A DNA stretch of 64,000 bases from Natronomonas gomsonensis. GTDB lineage: Archaea > Halobacteriota > Halobacteria > Halobacteriales > Haloarculaceae. Positions 9,251 to 17,018 of the stretch are shown one piece after another. Position 1 is the first letter of the stretch. The number at the start of each line of letters is the position of its first letter. The notes under the pieces are model-generated. The model saw only the letters and a list, made by a program, of their open reading frames with translations. It was not told the origin of the DNA and ran no database searches. Made by a program: the position numbers and the translations under genes. The DNA is taken from the NCBI RefSeq assembly GCF_013391635.1, contig NZ_JACAWU010000002.1:1302001-1366000 (forward strand). Reading direction: 5' to 3'.

Positions 9251-9865
9251 CGTCGATATCTCATCGCGGGACAGCGACGCGTCGGCGTCGGGGTGAACCG
9301 CCGGCCCGCCGTCGTACGTCACCTGCACCGCGAGGAGGCCGGCCGCGGCGGCACCCGCGACGTCCCGGTCGGGGTCGTCGCCGACGTAGGCTACCTCCTC
9401 GGGAGCGACATCAAGGGCGTCACACAGCGACGCGAAGGCAGCGGCGTCGGGTTTCGGCGCGCCGAGGGCGCCTGTGACGAGGGTTTGGTCGAACGAGTCG
9501 GTCCACCCCAGCCGTCGGAGTTTGTCCCGCTGGGTTCGGTCCGGACCGTCCGTCAGCAGGCCGACCCGGTAGCGCTCGCGAAGCCACTCGACGGTCTCTG
9601 CGGCGCCGTCGACGGGCGCCATCGCCTCTCCGACGGCCGCGCGATAGGCGCGAGTCACTGCCGGGGCCTGTTCGCCGACGAGCGCCTCGAACACCGGTCG
9701 GCGGCTCTCGGTGCCGCTGTGTTTCCGGTGAGCAGCGAGGTAGTCCTCACGGTCGAAATCGAGTGCCACGTCGGCACGGTCGGCGGCCTCGGCCAGGAGC
9801 GTCTCGCGGTCGCGGGCCGTAACCGCGAGCGTGTCGTCGAGGTCGAAGGCGACGGCGCGAAGCAC
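9200..9865 (-). CDS. HAD superfamily hydrolase
   Basis: Phosphatase-type HAD protein. Motif I is AFDLDDTLAV (nucleophile and general acid Asp pair), motif II lies in GLLTDGPDRTQ, and the C-terminal acidic motif is YVGDDPDRDVAGA. A helical cap separates motifs I and II. I start it at GTG 9865 (VLRAVAFDLDD) because the longer open frame upstream has no family similarity and runs through the pyrF promoter. 221 aa. Substrate unknown. Confidence 0.85.
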   Translation of the reverse strand: MLRAVAFDLDDTLAVTARDRETLLAEAADRADVALDFDREDYLAAHRKHSGTESRRPVFEALVGEQAPAVTRAYRAAVGEAMAPVDGAAETVEWLRERYRVGLLTDGPDRTQRDKLRRLGWTDSFDQTLVTGALGAPKPDAAAFASLCDALDVAPEEVAYVGDDPDRDVAGAAAAGLLAVQVTYDGGPAVHPDADASLSRDEISTLPALLTELVGDGTDDA

Positions 9866-9969
9866 GACCGACCGTAGCGACCCCGACGATATATAGGGGT
9901 CGACTCCGGGCAGTGGCGCCGACAGTACGGAACGGCAGCGTTTTGCCCCACCGCCGCAACGCGCCGACA

Positions 9970-10779
9970 ATGAGCTTCTTCGACGACCTCGCCGCACGCA
10001 TCGAGTCGACGAACAGCGTCGTTTCCGTCGGGTTAGACCCCGACCCCGACCGCCTGCCCGACTTTCTCGATTCCGAGCTCCCGCGGTGGGCGTTCAACCG
10101 CCGAATCATCGACGCCACCCACGAACACGCCGCCTGCTACAAGCCCAACGCCGCCTTCTACGAGGACCCAGACGGCTGGCGGGCCTTAGAGGAGACCGTC
10201 GCCTACGCCCACGGAAAAGGCGTTCCCGTCCTCCTGGACGCCAAGCGCGGCGACATCGGCAACACAGCCCGACAGTACGCCGACCTGCTGGACGACGACG
10301 GCCTCGGTGTCGACGCGATGACCGTCAACCCCTACATGGGCCGGGACACCCTCGAACCGTACCTCTCGAAACCCGAGAAGGGGGTCATCGTCCTCTGTCG
10401 GACCTCCAACTCCGGCGGCGCGGATTTCCAGAACCTCGAAGTCGGCAACGGCAAATCGCTGTACGAGTACGTCGCTCAGCGCTGTGCGGAGTGGAACGAC
10501 AACGACAACGTCGGCTTGGTCGTCGGCGCGACGGCTCCCGAGGAACTCGAATCCGTCCGGGAACTGGTCGATTTGCCCTTCCTCGTCCCCGGCGTCGGTG
10601 CACAGGGCGGCGACGCCGAGGCGGCCGTCGAGTACGGCCTCGCCGACGGCGTCGGCTTGGTCAACTCCTCTCGGGGCATCATCTTCGCGGGGGAAGGTGC
10701 CGACGACGAGACGGCGTACTTCGGGGCGGCCGGCAGCGCCGCGAAACGACTGAAAAAGCGACTGAACCAATACCGTTGA
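9970..10779 (+). CDS. pyrF: Orotidine-5'-phosphate decarboxylase
   Basis: Last step of UMP synthesis. The catalytic Asp-Lys-Asp cluster is visible in VLLDAKRGDIGNTA; substrate phosphate binding is in VPGVGAQGGD and NSSRGIIFAG. At 269 aa it belongs to the longer type 2 PyrF family. Start ATG 9970 (MSFFDDLAARIES). It diverges from the HAD gene with a 104-nt shared promoter region. Confidence 0.96.
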   Translation: MSFFDDLAARIESTNSVVSVGLDPDPDRLPDFLDSELPRWAFNRRIIDATHEHAACYKPNAAFYEDPDGWRALEETVAYAHGKGVPVLLDAKRGDIGNTARQYADLLDDDGLGVDAMTVNPYMGRDTLEPYLSKPEKGVIVLCRTSNSGGADFQNLEVGNGKSLYEYVAQRCAEWNDNDNVGLVVGATAPEELESVRELVDLPFLVPGVGAQGGDAEAAVEYGLADGVGLVNSSRGIIFAGEGADDETAYFGAAGSAAKRLKKRLNQYR

Positions 10780-10877
10780 CAATCTTCGCCGTCGATGTTT
10801 TCCAGTCCCGACCACTCAGTACAGCGCGCGTAACTCTCGCTGGAGTAGTTCCAGTTCCGGACGGGCGTGAGCAATCG

Positions 10878-11174
10878 TCAGAATGAGACGGTAGATTCAT
10901 CCCTCGACACGGGCCCGAATGACGTGCCGCCTCGGTCATCGTAATATTTCCGTCCGATGAATGTCTCATCGAGGTTGCCGATGATTGCGGTGTAAAGCGC
11001 GTCCGAAGTCAGGTAACTCTCTTCTTCGAGTGGGTCTAAGATGTCTTGAATTGTCACCGAGTCGCCGAGAGGAGACGTTATTTCAATGGCGCCAATCTGT
11101 TCGACGACAGCCGCATGCGTCACTGGGAATTCGAACGACTGATTGACAATCTGCTCTGTATCTGAATATTCCAT
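10878..11174 (-). CDS. Small haloarchaeal protein, possibly DUF5789-like
   Basis: 98 aa, Asp/Glu-rich, no Cys or membrane segment. The segment FIGRKYYDDRGGTSFG near the C-terminus resembles the ending IGR..Y.DRG of small haloarchaeal DUF5789-type proteins, from memory. Base composition is more AT-rich than the neighbours, matching the low-GC island 10.8-11.9 kb. Function unknown. Confidence 0.6.
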   Translation of the reverse strand: MEYSDTEQIVNQSFEFPVTHAAVVEQIGAIEITSPLGDSVTIQDILDPLEEESYLTSDALYTAIIGNLDETFIGRKYYDDRGGTSFGPVSRDESTVSF

Positions 11175-11405
11175 ATCTGTTGTTTGGGAACCGACGTTTC
11201 GGTCTCTGCGTTACCCAGTACGTGGCGAAGGTGAATCAACTCCAATAGTTTTCATTCGATGTCGGGTTTTGAGTATGTGAGTTACAGCTATTGGCATTTA
11301 TCCAATCTCCACAGTCGAAGTGACGGCCATGTGATGTAGTTGCAAGTGGAGACATCCTTAGCGGACGCTTGTCGGTCAGTATAGGGGCGAAATTGTGAGA
11401 ACAGA

Positions 11406-11475
11406 TGCTACGGGGAGGAGTTGAACCTCCGGCTTGACCGTGGAAAGGTCACGTGTTCCGCTACACCACCGTCGC
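11406..11475 (-). tRNA. tRNA-Gly (anticodon UCC), possibly degenerate
   Basis: The reverse complement folds into a cloverleaf: acceptor GCGACGG/CCGTAGC, D arm GTGT-AGCGGA-ACAC, anticodon arm TGACC-TTTCCAC-GGTCA (anticodon TCC, Gly), variable AGCC, T arm GGAGG-TTCAACT-CCTCC, discriminator A, no encoded CCA. Total 70 nt. Defects are a G3-A70 mismatch in the acceptor stem and a D loop shortened to six bases. A TATA-like TATATCT lies about 40 nt upstream (11510-11520). It may be a working minor tRNA or a decaying copy. Confidence 0.82.
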
Positions 11476-11707
11476 GGTGACGACATGTGTTTTCGCGGGG
11501 TGATACCTCAAAGATATACAGTCGCTATGTGGCAGTAACGACCGCCTACGATGGAGTGTCGCTGTTCAAAGAGGTACGTCTCACTATCGGCCAATACACA
11601 GCTAGACGTGACGCTCAATGGAGTTATCGTGAGGTGAAACAAGCGGATTACCCTCTGCCAGCATCCGCCGAGGTGACGTTCGGAGGTCTCGTGAGCGAAG
11701 CGAACGA

Positions 11708-11749
11708 GAGCGTTGGAAGACGACCGGGAGAGTCTTCCTGAGAACGCTC
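11708..11749. repeat. Two-tier stem-loop
   Basis: The outer arms GAGCGTT (11708-11714) and AACGCTC (11743-11749) enclose inner arms GGAAGAC (11715-11721) and GTCTTCC (11732-11738) with a 10-nt loop. The nested arrangement gives 14 paired bases with a 4-nt bulge (TGAG). There is no T-tract after it, so it is not a simple terminator. Confidence 0.6.
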
Positions 11750-11787
11750 CCAAGGCGGCCGTTGGCCGGCTCGCTAGTTTTCCCCAA

Positions 11788-11847
11788 GTTTTTGCCACGA
11801 ACCGGTGTCGCGCGCCGTCCGGCGCGCGACCCGCGTTCCTGTGCAAA
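11788..11847. repeat. Long GC hairpin with A/T-rich outer arms
   Basis: The core is a perfect 10-bp stem GTCGCGCGCC (11807-11816) and GGCGCGCGAC (11821-11830) closed by GTCC. Outer imperfect arms TTTTTGCCACGAAC and GTTCCTGTGCAAAA extend it on both sides. It lies just past the stop of the small zinc protein gene (minus strand), where it could act as a processing or termination element. Confidence 0.55.
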
Positions 11848-11854
11848 ACGTGGG

Positions 11855-12064
11855 TTAGAATCGGTATTCGTCGACTCCGTCAGGGTACTCCCGTTCCTCT
11901 CGGTCGGAGTCGCCGGCCGGTCGGTCGCCCAACTCGGCGAGACAGTCGGTACACAGCCCGCTCGTCCGGTCGTAGTGGTCGGCACACACCAGTCGGCCAC
12001 AGCGGTCACAGCCGTCCTCGACTGTCTCGGACTCACAGATTTCGCAGAGTCCAGCGACGCTCAT
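11855..12064 (-). CDS. Small zinc-finger protein
   Basis: 69 aa with CEIC near residue 7, CDRCG near residue 19, then CADHYDRTSGLCTDC. The spacing of Cys and His suggests two interleaved zinc sites of the small haloarchaeal zinc-finger (CPxCG-related) type. The C-terminal third is charged and unstructured. Role unknown; such proteins usually act in binding partners or RNA/DNA. Confidence 0.75.
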   Translation of the reverse strand: MSVAGLCEICESETVEDGCDRCGRLVCADHYDRTSGLCTDCLAELGDRPAGDSDREEREYPDGVDEYRF

Positions 12065-12134
12065 ACCCCACGTTGGGCGTCCACGCCCCTAAATCAATCC
12101 CCGAATTTACGGTGTCTGGGAACGTATTGTAGGT

Positions 12135-12668
12135 GTGCAAAAAGAGCGGCTCGTCCTCGGTCTCACCGTCGTCTTCGGCGCCATGACGGCGCTCGTGTTG
12201 CTGTTGAGCGTCGCGCTCGTCGAGCCGGTGCTGTTCTTCGTGGCGCTGCCCCTCGGCGCCGCCGCCTACATGTTCTGGTATCAGTCCTCGGGGAGACTCC
12301 GGGAACGCGTCGCCCGCACGCGGCCGGGTGCCCGCAGCACCGGCGATGGCCGGGGTGGGTTCGGCGCCGGCCCCCGAAGCGGCTTCGAGAGCGCACGCGG
12401 CCAGCAGGCACGCGCGGAATGGGAGCGCCGCCAACGCCAGCAACGCCAGCGACAGCAACAGAAACGCCGGCGACGGGCTGGCGTCGACCCCTCACCCGGA
12501 CTCAGTCGCGCCGAAGCCTACCGCCGGTTGGGCCTCGACACCGATGCCGACGAGGGCGAAATCAAACGCGCCTACCGGGAACGAATCAAGGAGGCCCACC
12601 CCGACAGAGGCGGTGACGAGGCGGAGTTCAAGCGACTCACCGAAGCCTACGAGACGCTGACCGAGTAG
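12135..12668 (+). CDS. Membrane-anchored J-domain protein
   Basis: Starts GTG 12135. Two transmembrane helices occupy residues ~6-45, then a basic Gln/Arg-rich linker (QQRQRQQQKRRRR near residue 100), and a C-terminal J domain (residues ~122-177) with the Hsp70-stimulating HPD in AHPDRGG. It lacks the Gly/Phe and zinc regions of DnaJ, so it is a type III J protein that probably recruits DnaK to the membrane. Confidence 0.87.
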   Translation: MQKERLVLGLTVVFGAMTALVLLLSVALVEPVLFFVALPLGAAAYMFWYQSSGRLRERVARTRPGARSTGDGRGGFGAGPRSGFESARGQQARAEWERRQRQQRQRQQQKRRRRAGVDPSPGLSRAEAYRRLGLDTDADEGEIKRAYRERIKEAHPDRGGDEAEFKRLTEAYETLTE

Positions 12669-12714
12669 GCCACGAGTCGAAGCCTCCTTAACAACCCTCC
12701 CCGTTTTCGTAGCC

Positions 12715-13308
12715 ATGAGTACGGACGACATCGACCCCGCGGGGTCGAAGACGGAGGGGACGCCCGACCACGAGAACGCCCTCCAAGACGTTATCGCAGT
12801 CGACGGCGACGACAACCCGGAAGGGCTCGTCAATCGTCTCGACGCCCACACCGGCGACGGTATCCGCCACCGTGCGTTCACGGCGCTTCTGTTCGACGGC
12901 GACGGCAACGTCTTGCTCGCCCAGCGCGCGCCGAACAAGCGCCTGTGGGACACCTACTGGGACGGGACGGTCGCCTCCCACCCCGTCGAGGGCCAGACCC
13001 AGCTCGAGGCAACCCGGGAACGACTGGAGGAGGAACTCGGCGTCACACCCGAGCAGTACGGCGACCTTCGGGTGACGGACAAGTTCGAGTACAAGCGCTA
13101 CTATCTCGACCAAGGGGTCGAATGGGAGGTGTGTTCGGTGCTGCAGGCGACGCTCGAGGACTGTACGCTCGACCCCGACGAGGAGGAGGTCGCGGGACTG
13201 ATGTGGGTACCCTACGAGCGACTCCACGAGAACCCGAAGTGGTACCGACAGCTGCGACTCTGTCCGTGGTTCGAAATCGCGATGCGGCGGGACTTCGCCG
13301 AGGACTGA
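12715..13308 (+). CDS. idi: Isopentenyl-diphosphate delta-isomerase, type I-like
   Basis: Nudix-fold IPP isomerase, 197 aa, which supplies DMAPP for archaeal lipids and carotenoids. The signatures LLAQRAPNKRLWDTYWDGT, ATRERLEEELG and WEVCSVL align with family blocks. In characterised enzymes the catalytic Cys sits in (C)C-S/G-H-P; here the block reads GTVASHP, so Cys is replaced by Ala, while the second catalytic Glu (in EWEVC) remains. The sequence call is firm, the activity is not. Confidence 0.85.
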   Translation: MSTDDIDPAGSKTEGTPDHENALQDVIAVDGDDNPEGLVNRLDAHTGDGIRHRAFTALLFDGDGNVLLAQRAPNKRLWDTYWDGTVASHPVEGQTQLEATRERLEEELGVTPEQYGDLRVTDKFEYKRYYLDQGVEWEVCSVLQATLEDCTLDPDEEEVAGLMWVPYERLHENPKWYRQLRLCPWFEIAMRRDFAED

Positions 13309-13387
13309 TACGGATTGGTGTAACGATTTATCGGTCATCGCCAGTGCGGGTCAGCGATGACCGATAGAAGACTACAGCAATCCGTAT
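13308..13387. repeat. 80-bp imperfect inverted repeat (MITE-like)
   Basis: The terminal arms ATACGGATTGGTGTA (13308-13322) and TACAGCAATCCGTAT (13373-13387) are inverse complements with one mismatch. Internal arms TATCGGTCATCG (from 13330) and CGATGACCGATA are perfect. The first base is the last base of the idi stop codon. No target duplication is evident. It could be a miniature transposable element or a long terminator hairpin shared by idi and the convergent ferritin-like gene. Confidence 0.75.
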
Positions 13388-13398
13388 GACGCTCGCTG

Positions 13399-13866
13399 TC
13401 AGTCGTTCTGGTACTCTTTCTCGAAGCCGCGGAACTCGGTGCGGTGTGCTTCCTCGTCGGCCAGAATCGTCACCGCGAGGTCCTCCGTGACGGGGTCGTC
13501 GGCTTCCTCGGCGGCGGTGATGAGCGTCCGGTAGGTTTCGATGGCGCCCTCCTCGGCATCGAGGACGCCGCGGATGACCGAAATCACGTTCGTCGAATCC
13601 TCCGGCGGCTGGAGGGTGTCCTGTCGAGCGACGAACTCCGCCGACCCCGGCGGTCGGGCGTCCAACTGCTTGAGGCGCTGACCTAACTGTTGGGCATGGC
13701 TCAGTTCCTCCTGGATGTCCTGTTGGAGGCTCTCTTTGATTTCCTCGGCACGAACGCCGTCGAGGACGATGGCGTTCGTCTGGTAGTTCATCACCGTCTC
13801 CATCTCGTCGCTGTAGGCTTTCTTCAGAATTTCGACCACTCGCTCGGATGCTTCGGATTCGGACAT
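13399..13866 (-). CDS. Ferritin-like di-iron domain protein
   Basis: 155 aa four-helix bundle. Possible metal ligands in order: Glu in YSDEMETVMNYQ, E..H in EELSHAQQ, Glu in DAEEGAIETYR and E..H in DEEAHRTEF, the ferritin/rubrerythrin-like pattern. I start it at ATG 13866 (MSESEASERVVEIL); the open frame reaches 13995 but the extra residues are not ferritin-like and cross the likely promoter. Iron storage or oxidative defence is inferred. Confidence 0.82.
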   Translation of the reverse strand: MSESEASERVVEILKKAYSDEMETVMNYQTNAIVLDGVRAEEIKESLQQDIQEELSHAQQLGQRLKQLDARPPGSAEFVARQDTLQPPEDSTNVISVIRGVLDAEEGAIETYRTLITAAEEADDPVTEDLAVTILADEEAHRTEFRGFEKEYQND

Positions 13867-14048
13867 GGCACTACTGAGTTCGGGCCGAAGCGTGAAGAAA
13901 CCCACCTCGAAGTAATTCGTCTCGAACGGGTCCCGTCCCGGAGACGGAGGGGCACGTTCGTCACAGTTTGTAGAGAAAATATGGATGTTCATCACACAGT
14001 AGCGTAGAAAGCTTTAGGTAATATCGTATTGTATGCCTATTCGTTCCG

Positions 14049-14261
14049 ATGTACAACAACAAGGTTCGGACCGCGGTTGCATTACACCTGACCGGCACGC
14101 TGACGGAGGGTGAGGCGGCCCGACACGCCGGGCTGTCGCGTGCGCAACTGCGCCGCTACACCCGAACCTGCGGCGCCATCGTTCCGGCGCCATCGACAGA
14201 CGACCTCGACGCCGAACCGAAAGAACACGCCGACACGAATGCCGTCCGCCTCGACGGTTAA
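14049..14261 (+). CDS. Small HTH-like protein
   Basis: 70 aa. Residues 7-40 (ALHLTGTLTEGEAARHAGLS then RAQLRRYTRTCG) form a compact helix-turn-helix of the kind seen in small haloarchaeal proteins of unknown role. The tail is unstructured. It is divergent from the ferritin-like gene over a 182-nt region and converges on the MmgE gene with overlapping stop codons through the palindrome TTAA (14258-14261). Confidence 0.65.
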   Translation: MYNNKVRTAVALHLTGTLTEGEAARHAGLSRAQLRRYTRTCGAIVPAPSTDDLDAEPKEHADTNAVRLDG

Positions 14262-15502
14262 TCGAGTAGTCGGTTGAGTTCGGCCGCCGTCTCCGCTTCC
14301 AACCCGCGAACCGTCTCGATGATGCTACTCCGCCGTTCGATGTCGTAGCGGTCCTCGGCCAACGCGTGGAACTTCTCTTCGACGACGCCCCACGACGCCG
14401 CGCGTGCGGGATGCCCGGTGAACCACTTCTCTTCGGCCTCGTGTGTCGCCCCGTCGTGGCAGTCGACGGTGACGCGGGCCGGCAGTTCGCCGCGTTCGGC
14501 TCGTTCGCGCAACTCGTCGTCGACTCGGGCGTCGACGGCCGACGCGACGGGTCTGAGGTCCTCGCGGGCGGCGGGGCGTTTCGTCGCGTCGCGGTCGACG
14601 AGAGCGGCGGCGAGCGTCACGGGATCGAGCGCCTCGACGGCCTCCGGATACGTCTCGACGGTAACCGAGTCGATGTCGGCGGGGTCGAGCGTCACGTCCG
14701 AGGCGAGGTCCAACGCGGCTTCGAGCGTCGATTGAGCGTGTGGATGGGCGTCGTAGGGGCGGATGGCCGCGTCGCGAACCCGCTCACAGCCTGGGTCAAG
14801 GTCCAAATCGAACGGCCCGACGAGGTCGTGCCACCCGCCCGGCCCCGCGATGGCGTCGGGGCCGACGACACCGCTTTCGGCGAGAAGACACGCCGAAACC
14901 GCCTCGTGTGTCGCGTTTCCCCCCACGACCGGGTCGAACTCGTCGTCGACAGCGAGCGTTCCGCGGCCGGCCGCGATACCGATTGCGCTTTCGAGACGGC
15001 CGGTCCCGAATCCCAGCGCCCGGCCGACGCCGGCCGACGCCGCGATGGCGCCGTGGGTCGCCGGATGGAACCCGTCCAGGGGCGCGTGCCACGCCAACTC
15101 GCCGTGAACCTCGTGGGCTGCGGCGACACCGGCGAGGAGTTCTTCACCCGTCGCGCTTCGGGCCTCCGCGGCCGTCAACACCGCGGCGACGGAGATCGAG
15201 GCCGACCCCAGCGCGGGGGCGAGAAACACCGTCCCGTTGCCCGCACAGGCCAGCGCGCCGTTGTACATCGCGGCGTCGGACGCCGCCGCGCTCAACTCCG
15301 ATCCCCACAGTCTGCTTCGGCCCGTCGCGTTCTGTGTCGCCACGGTGCGGCGGATGCCGTCGGTCGGCGAGGTGCCGACACTGTCGAGGGCGACGGCGAC
15401 GGCGTCGAGCACGCGGCGTTTGGCCGCCTCCCGAACCTCCTCGGGCAATCCGTCGTAGGTGACGCCCGCCGCGAACTCCGCGAGGGCCCCAGTCGATGTC
15501 AT
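14258..15502 (-). CDS. MmgE/PrpD family protein
   Basis: 414 aa from ATG 15502 (MTSTGALAEFAAGVTYDG); an in-frame ATG at 15517 is the alternative. The family includes 2-methylcitrate dehydratase and cis-aconitate decarboxylase. Visible family features: VLDAVAVALDS near the start, WGSELSA, ATHGAIAA, PYDAHPHAQSTLEAALDL, and KWFTGHPARA near the end. No prpB or prpC homologue is adjacent, so the substrate is unknown. Confidence 0.86.
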   Translation of the reverse strand: MTSTGALAEFAAGVTYDGLPEEVREAAKRRVLDAVAVALDSVGTSPTDGIRRTVATQNATGRSRLWGSELSAAASDAAMYNGALACAGNGTVFLAPALGSASISVAAVLTAAEARSATGEELLAGVAAAHEVHGELAWHAPLDGFHPATHGAIAASAGVGRALGFGTGRLESAIGIAAGRGTLAVDDEFDPVVGGNATHEAVSACLLAESGVVGPDAIAGPGGWHDLVGPFDLDLDPGCERVRDAAIRPYDAHPHAQSTLEAALDLASDVTLDPADIDSVTVETYPEAVEALDPVTLAAALVDRDATKRPAAREDLRPVASAVDARVDDELRERAERGELPARVTVDCHDGATHEAEEKWFTGHPARAASWGVVEEKFHALAEDRYDIERRSSIIETVRGLEAETAAELNRLLD

Positions 15503-15550
15503 GCCAGACGATACCATTGCCGACGTGAAAAACGTTCGCAGGCGGCGGGG

Positions 15551-15880
15551 TCAGGGCCGGGTCGTCGCCCACACCGCGAGTATCCCGAGGAGGATAGCCG
15601 GTACCATCGGAAGGGCGAGATACGTGTCCCAAAAGGAGAGCCCGAGCTGGGAGCCGAGGTACGGATACGCGTAGATGATGCCCGGAACGACGACGAACGC
15701 GACGAAGACGGCCGCGACGAGTGTCCACCCGCGTTTGTCGAACTCACGGTCCACTTCGTCGGGGTGGACGGTCATCGGGTCACGGTCGGACTCGTCGTCT
15801 GCCGTCTCCGAAGCCGCCTCCGGCGTGTACTGGTCGTCATCGTCGAAGGCGTCGGGGTCGTGGGTGTAGCCGTCACTCAT
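15551..15880 (-). CDS. Small membrane protein
   Basis: 109 aa: an acidic cytoplasmic N-terminus (about 50 residues, Asp/Glu-rich), then DKRGWTLVAAVFVAFVVVPG as helix 1 and ALPMVPAILLGILAVWATT as helix 2. Start ATG 15880. It overlaps the end of the upstream dehydrogenase gene by 8 nt, so they form an operon. Function unknown. Confidence 0.7.
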   Translation of the reverse strand: MSDGYTHDPDAFDDDDQYTPEAASETADDESDRDPMTVHPDEVDREFDKRGWTLVAAVFVAFVVVPGIIYAYPYLGSQLGLSFWDTYLALPMVPAILLGILAVWATTRP

Positions 15881-16928
15881 AATCGTCGGGGTCGTACTCG
15901 CTGTCGGGGACGACGACCACCGACCCGAACCCTTCTCGTCCTTCGAGCATCTCGTGGGCACGGGCCATCTCGCTCATCGGCAACACCGCACGGACGTGGG
16001 GTTCGAAGGTGCCGTCGAACACCTTCGCCATCACGTCGTCCATCTCGCCGGGCGTTCCCATCGTCGACCCGAGGATGTCGAGTTGCTTCCAGAACACCTT
16101 CGGGATGTTCGTCTCCGGCGTCACACCGGAGGTCGCTCCACAGGTGACGACAGTCCCGCCGTGGGCGGCCGCCGACAGCGAATTGTCCCACGTCGCCTCG
16201 CCGATGTGGTCGACGACAACGTCGACGCCGCGGCCGTCCGTCTCGGATTTGACGACCTCCGCGAAGTCCTCCTCCTCGTAGTTGACGAGGTGGTCGGCAC
16301 CGCAGTCGCGGGCGTGGTCGAGTTTCTCCTCCGAGGAGGCCGTCGCCCACACCTCACACCCCTCGTTGGCGGCGATTTGGACGCAGGCATGGCCGACGCC
16401 ACCGGAGGCGCCCAACACGAGGACGGTGTCGTTCTGCTGGATTTCGGCGCGCGTGACGAGCATCCGCCACGCCGTCTGGAAGACGAGCGGCGCCGAGGCC
16501 GCGGTGACGAAGTCGACGCCCTCGGGCAGCTCGATGAGGTTCGTCTCGGGCACCGCCGCCTGCTCGCTGTGGACGCCGCGGACGTGTTCGCCAATCATCT
16601 TGTAGTCGACACACAGCGACTGCTCGCCCTTCCGGCAGAACTCACACTCCCCGCAGTACAGTCCGGGGTCGACGACGACGCGGTCGCCTTCCTCGAAGCG
16701 GGTGACGCGTTCGCCGACCTCGCTGACGACGCCCGCACCGTCGCTGCCCGGAATGTGCGGCAGTTCCTCGGGACTCGGCATCCCGCGGCGAGTCCACACG
16801 TCGAGGTGGTTCAAACCGCCCGCCTTGATGTCGACGAGTACCTCCTCGGGGCCGATGTCGGGATCCTGGAACTCGTCGTACTGGAGCACGTCGGTCGAAC
16901 CGTGTTCGTCGTAGAAGACCGCTTTCAT
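15873..16928 (-). CDS. Zinc-binding MDR alcohol dehydrogenase-like oxidoreductase
   Basis: 351 aa from ATG 16928 (MKAVFYDEHGSTDVLQYDEF). GroES-like domain, then a Rossmann domain with VLVLGASGGVGHAC for NAD(P). The four Cys of the structural zinc are present (CGECEFCRKGEQSLC). The canonical catalytic-zinc Cys is absent: the position reads GLNHLDVWTRRG, as in many archaeal quinone-oxidoreductase-like members. Substrate unknown; reduction of an enone or aldehyde is plausible. Confidence 0.86.
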   Translation of the reverse strand: MKAVFYDEHGSTDVLQYDEFQDPDIGPEEVLVDIKAGGLNHLDVWTRRGMPSPEELPHIPGSDGAGVVSEVGERVTRFEEGDRVVVDPGLYCGECEFCRKGEQSLCVDYKMIGEHVRGVHSEQAAVPETNLIELPEGVDFVTAASAPLVFQTAWRMLVTRAEIQQNDTVLVLGASGGVGHACVQIAANEGCEVWATASSEEKLDHARDCGADHLVNYEEEDFAEVVKSETDGRGVDVVVDHIGEATWDNSLSAAAHGGTVVTCGATSGVTPETNIPKVFWKQLDILGSTMGTPGEMDDVMAKVFDGTFEPHVRAVLPMSEMARAHEMLEGREGFGSVVVVPDSEYDPDDYE

Positions 16929-17018
16929 ACCCCCACTTCGGAGCGGGGTGTGCAAAACATTAGCGGAGTCGGAGACGACCCCGGTGGAGTTTAGCGGCCG
17001 GCCGACCCAGACCGAGCC

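Larger units (their letters stand above)
11476..11854. other. Gene-poor stretch with a chain of hairpins
   Basis: No gene is supported. The plus-strand open frame 11487-11741 (84 codons) has no start signal or family. From about 11690 the sequence is a series of inverted repeats described separately: TCTCGT/ACGAGA, GAGCGTT with nested GGAAGAC, CGGCC/GGCCG and GTCGCGCGCC/GGCGCGCGAC. It could encode a structured RNA or be the remains of a mobile element end. Confidence 0.5.

Noticed and set aside
11487-11741. 84-codon plus-strand frame in the low-GC island
   Set aside because: No family, no ribosome binding site, and its second half is inside the hairpin chain; codon usage does not match real genes.
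12492-13338. Minus-strand frames across idi
   Set aside because: Opposite-strand shadows of idi, which has clear family blocks.
14366-16147. 593-codon plus-strand frame across MmgE and the small membrane gene
   Set aside because: Runs antisense through two genes with recognisable motifs; composition is not protein-like.
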